In this document: positions 62,952 to 64,000 of the stretch, piece by piece
Numbering within the stretch: the first letter of the stretch is position 1
Layout of the letters: each line of letters opens with the position of its first letter
DNA from: Nitrospiria bacterium
Lineage (GTDB): Bacteria; Nitrospirota; Nitrospiria; JACQBZ01
Length of the DNA stretch: 64,000 nt
Direction: 5' to 3'
Assembly: GCA_035517655.1 (NCBI GenBank)
Contig: DATIYJ010000008.1
Span: forward strand, 59,488 to 123,487
Made by a program: the position numbers and the translations under genes
Notes under the pieces: generated by a model
Database searches by the model: none
Seen by the model: only the letters and a program-made list of their open reading frames with translations
What the model was told of the DNA's origin: nothing

Positions 62952-62982
62952 ATTTTAATCCCGGTAGGGGGGTGATGTCATC
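62952..62982 (-). promoter_or_regulatory. Promoter-like element shared with 2264-2297
   Basis: On the minus strand: ATGACA, 18 nt, TAAAAT with preceding CGGGAT, about 80 nt before the gene start at 62871. See 2264-2297. The rest of 62872-63044 holds a near-palindrome at 62892-62920 but no gene. Confidence 0.4.
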
Positions 62983-63044
62983 ATAATTATTTCAGGGGGC
63001 AAATCGAATAGGAAGCGAGGAGGAGGAAAAATAAATAAATTATA

Positions 63045-63938
63045 TCAATGAATCACCTGCACTCCAAATGTGCACTTGCTACACTTTACGACGTTGTTAG
63101 GTTTATCAATCCCAAACGTGTAACATCTTGGACAAATGTTTGTTATGACCCAAGTATTTAGAGAATCTATGAAACTTGAAAAATCGGCTTTGAGACTTTT
63201 CAGAATAGAGTTGAATTGTTTTTTGAATTTTGGATTTGGGATCAGTTCAAAATAATATGCCAAAACTTTTGATAAATTATCCTCCCAGTGTCCGTTGAGC
63301 TCATATGAGAGGTTGAATGGGAGGTAAGCATTACCAAGAACTTTTTGTGAAATTCCAACAAACAGATCAAAAATTGCCAAAAGTGTGAATAGATCTTCAA
63401 ATCCTATCTTAGCTGGTTGAACATTAAATCTTAACACCTTTGTCTTTCTGGTTTTTTCTACGACACTGCCACTGAATCGCTTAGAATCTCCATAGCCATC
63501 TAATAATTTCTGCTTGTGTCCCAACATTGTCCAGTCTTGGCTGTAATGTACTTCAACTTTGTAAATGTGGTTGTGTGCGATCGAATCCCTCATTATCATG
63601 ACTTCCTTTATAATTTCTTCAAATTTTCCTGTCGGAAAAATAGACGCTTTTTTCTTGAAAATTGTACTTAGATCCGATGCTACGTTTTTCCCAATCTTGC
63701 GTTTATCCAAATAAGCGATTCTATTTCTATATGCTTCTATTCCCAGTACGGTTAGTATGACGCCTGCAGTTGCATGGGTGTTCTCCCAAATACTTACTTG
63801 GAATTGTTTTCTTGTGAAGGGACTCTTACAGTATGGCTCAAACGCTTTTGATAATAAATCTAGTACCACACCATAACTGATGTAATTTGCTCCAACTACT
63901 GTAATTATCTTTTCCTTTCTGGCTATGCGGTTTGTCAT
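63045..63938 (-). CDS. AT-rich gene: HEPN-like motif and C-terminal zinc ribbon
   Basis: The product is 297 aa. The codon use is strongly AT-biased, unlike all neighbours, which suggests transfer. The motif RDSIAH (Arg117-x4-His122) in MIMRDSIAHNHIYKVEV fits the HEPN RNase signature. A zinc ribbon ends the protein with Cys269, Cys272, Cys286 and Cys289 (ICPRCYTFG and VKCSKCTFGV). I do not recognise a named family. HEPN proteins often act as RNases in defence or toxin-antitoxin systems, but function here is not shown. No ribosome site is evident. Confidence 0.65.
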   Translation of the reverse strand: MTNRIARKEKIITVVGANYISYGVVLDLLSKAFEPYCKSPFTRKQFQVSIWENTHATAGVILTVLGIEAYRNRIAYLDKRKIGKNVASDLSTIFKKKASIFPTGKFEEIIKEVMIMRDSIAHNHIYKVEVHYSQDWTMLGHKQKLLDGYGDSKRFSGSVVEKTRKTKVLRFNVQPAKIGFEDLFTLLAIFDLFVGISQKVLGNAYLPFNLSYELNGHWEDNLSKVLAYYFELIPNPKFKKQFNSILKSLKADFSSFIDSLNTWVITNICPRCYTFGIDKPNNVVKCSKCTFGVQVIH

Positions 63939-64000
63939 TTGGCGGTTACACGTCTTATGAATAATTTAGGATTTTCAGATGTGTTTTTATACAAAAACCT

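Noticed and set aside
1..64000. CRISPR arrays, tRNA, rRNA and insertion sequences
   Set aside because: I saw no regularly spaced repeats, cloverleaf-type tRNA sequence, rRNA or transposase gene by reading; a computed search could still find something short.

Overview
The window is about 64 kb of gene-dense bacterial chromosome at moderately high GC, apart from an AT-rich last kilobase. It looks like a Gram-negative member of the Nitrospirota. Envelope genes include a TonB-dependent receptor, SurA/PpiC-type chaperones, heptose (LPS core) genes and many lipoproteins. There is also a complete Pup-proteasome system, which outside Actinobacteria is known mainly from Nitrospirota-type lineages. No rRNA, tRNA, CRISPR array or insertion sequence was recognised.

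Layout. 1-4.2 kb (minus): an M1-type metallopeptidase cut by the window edge, a DUF1499 membrane protein, and two Dpp/Opp-type permeases. 4.3-14.5 kb (plus): TPP riboswitch and terminator, thiS-thiG-thiE, then mpa-dop-pup-prcB-prcA-pafA, an exported M23 peptidase and thiD, so the proteasome operon sits inside a thiamine locus. 14.6-19.2 kb: a conserved unknown protein, a YbgC thioesterase, a TPR-dppD-dppF group (minus) and engB.

19.4-29.0 kb (plus) is a tight seven-gene signalling cluster: a MerR protein with a degenerate GGDEF domain, a small membrane protein, a GGDEF/degenerate HD-GYP protein, a TonB-dependent receptor, a periplasmic substrate-binding protein, a hybrid histidine kinase with two receiver domains, and a REC-GAF-HD-GYP regulator. 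It is the best candidate here for an undescribed system: outer-membrane ligand capture feeding a two-component and c-di-GMP output.

29.0-37.9 kb (minus) reads as one transcription unit: gmhA, a conserved protein of unclear function, an hldE-type adenylyltransferase, mfd, three PpiC/SurA-like isomerases and a TPR protein. 38.0-38.4 kb is a HicB/HicA pair whose toxin gene carries a nonsense codon. 38.5-49.4 kb holds an acyl-CoA synthetase/GNAT fusion, hemL, a GGDEF-EAL protein behind a terminator-like leader, an NlpC/P60 lipoprotein, DUF488, a cupredoxin, a GlcG-like protein, glpD and an esterase lipoprotein. 49.5-60.7 kb holds an M16 peptidase, a methyltransferase, bactofilin, an arsenosugar-type radical SAM gene with its partner, ettA, a peptidase-MA-like protein and a PAS-GGDEF cyclase. 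60.7-62.4 kb is rich in repeats and carries a truncated gene. The last kilobase holds an AT-rich gene with a HEPN-like motif and a zinc ribbon, probably acquired.

Two themes recur. Five proteins carry GGDEF, EAL or HD-GYP domains, and a sixth carries a degenerate GGDEF. Several promoters match the sigma-70 consensus closely, and four of them would start transcription 0-8 nt before the start codon with no Shine-Dalgarno sequence, suggesting leaderless mRNAs.
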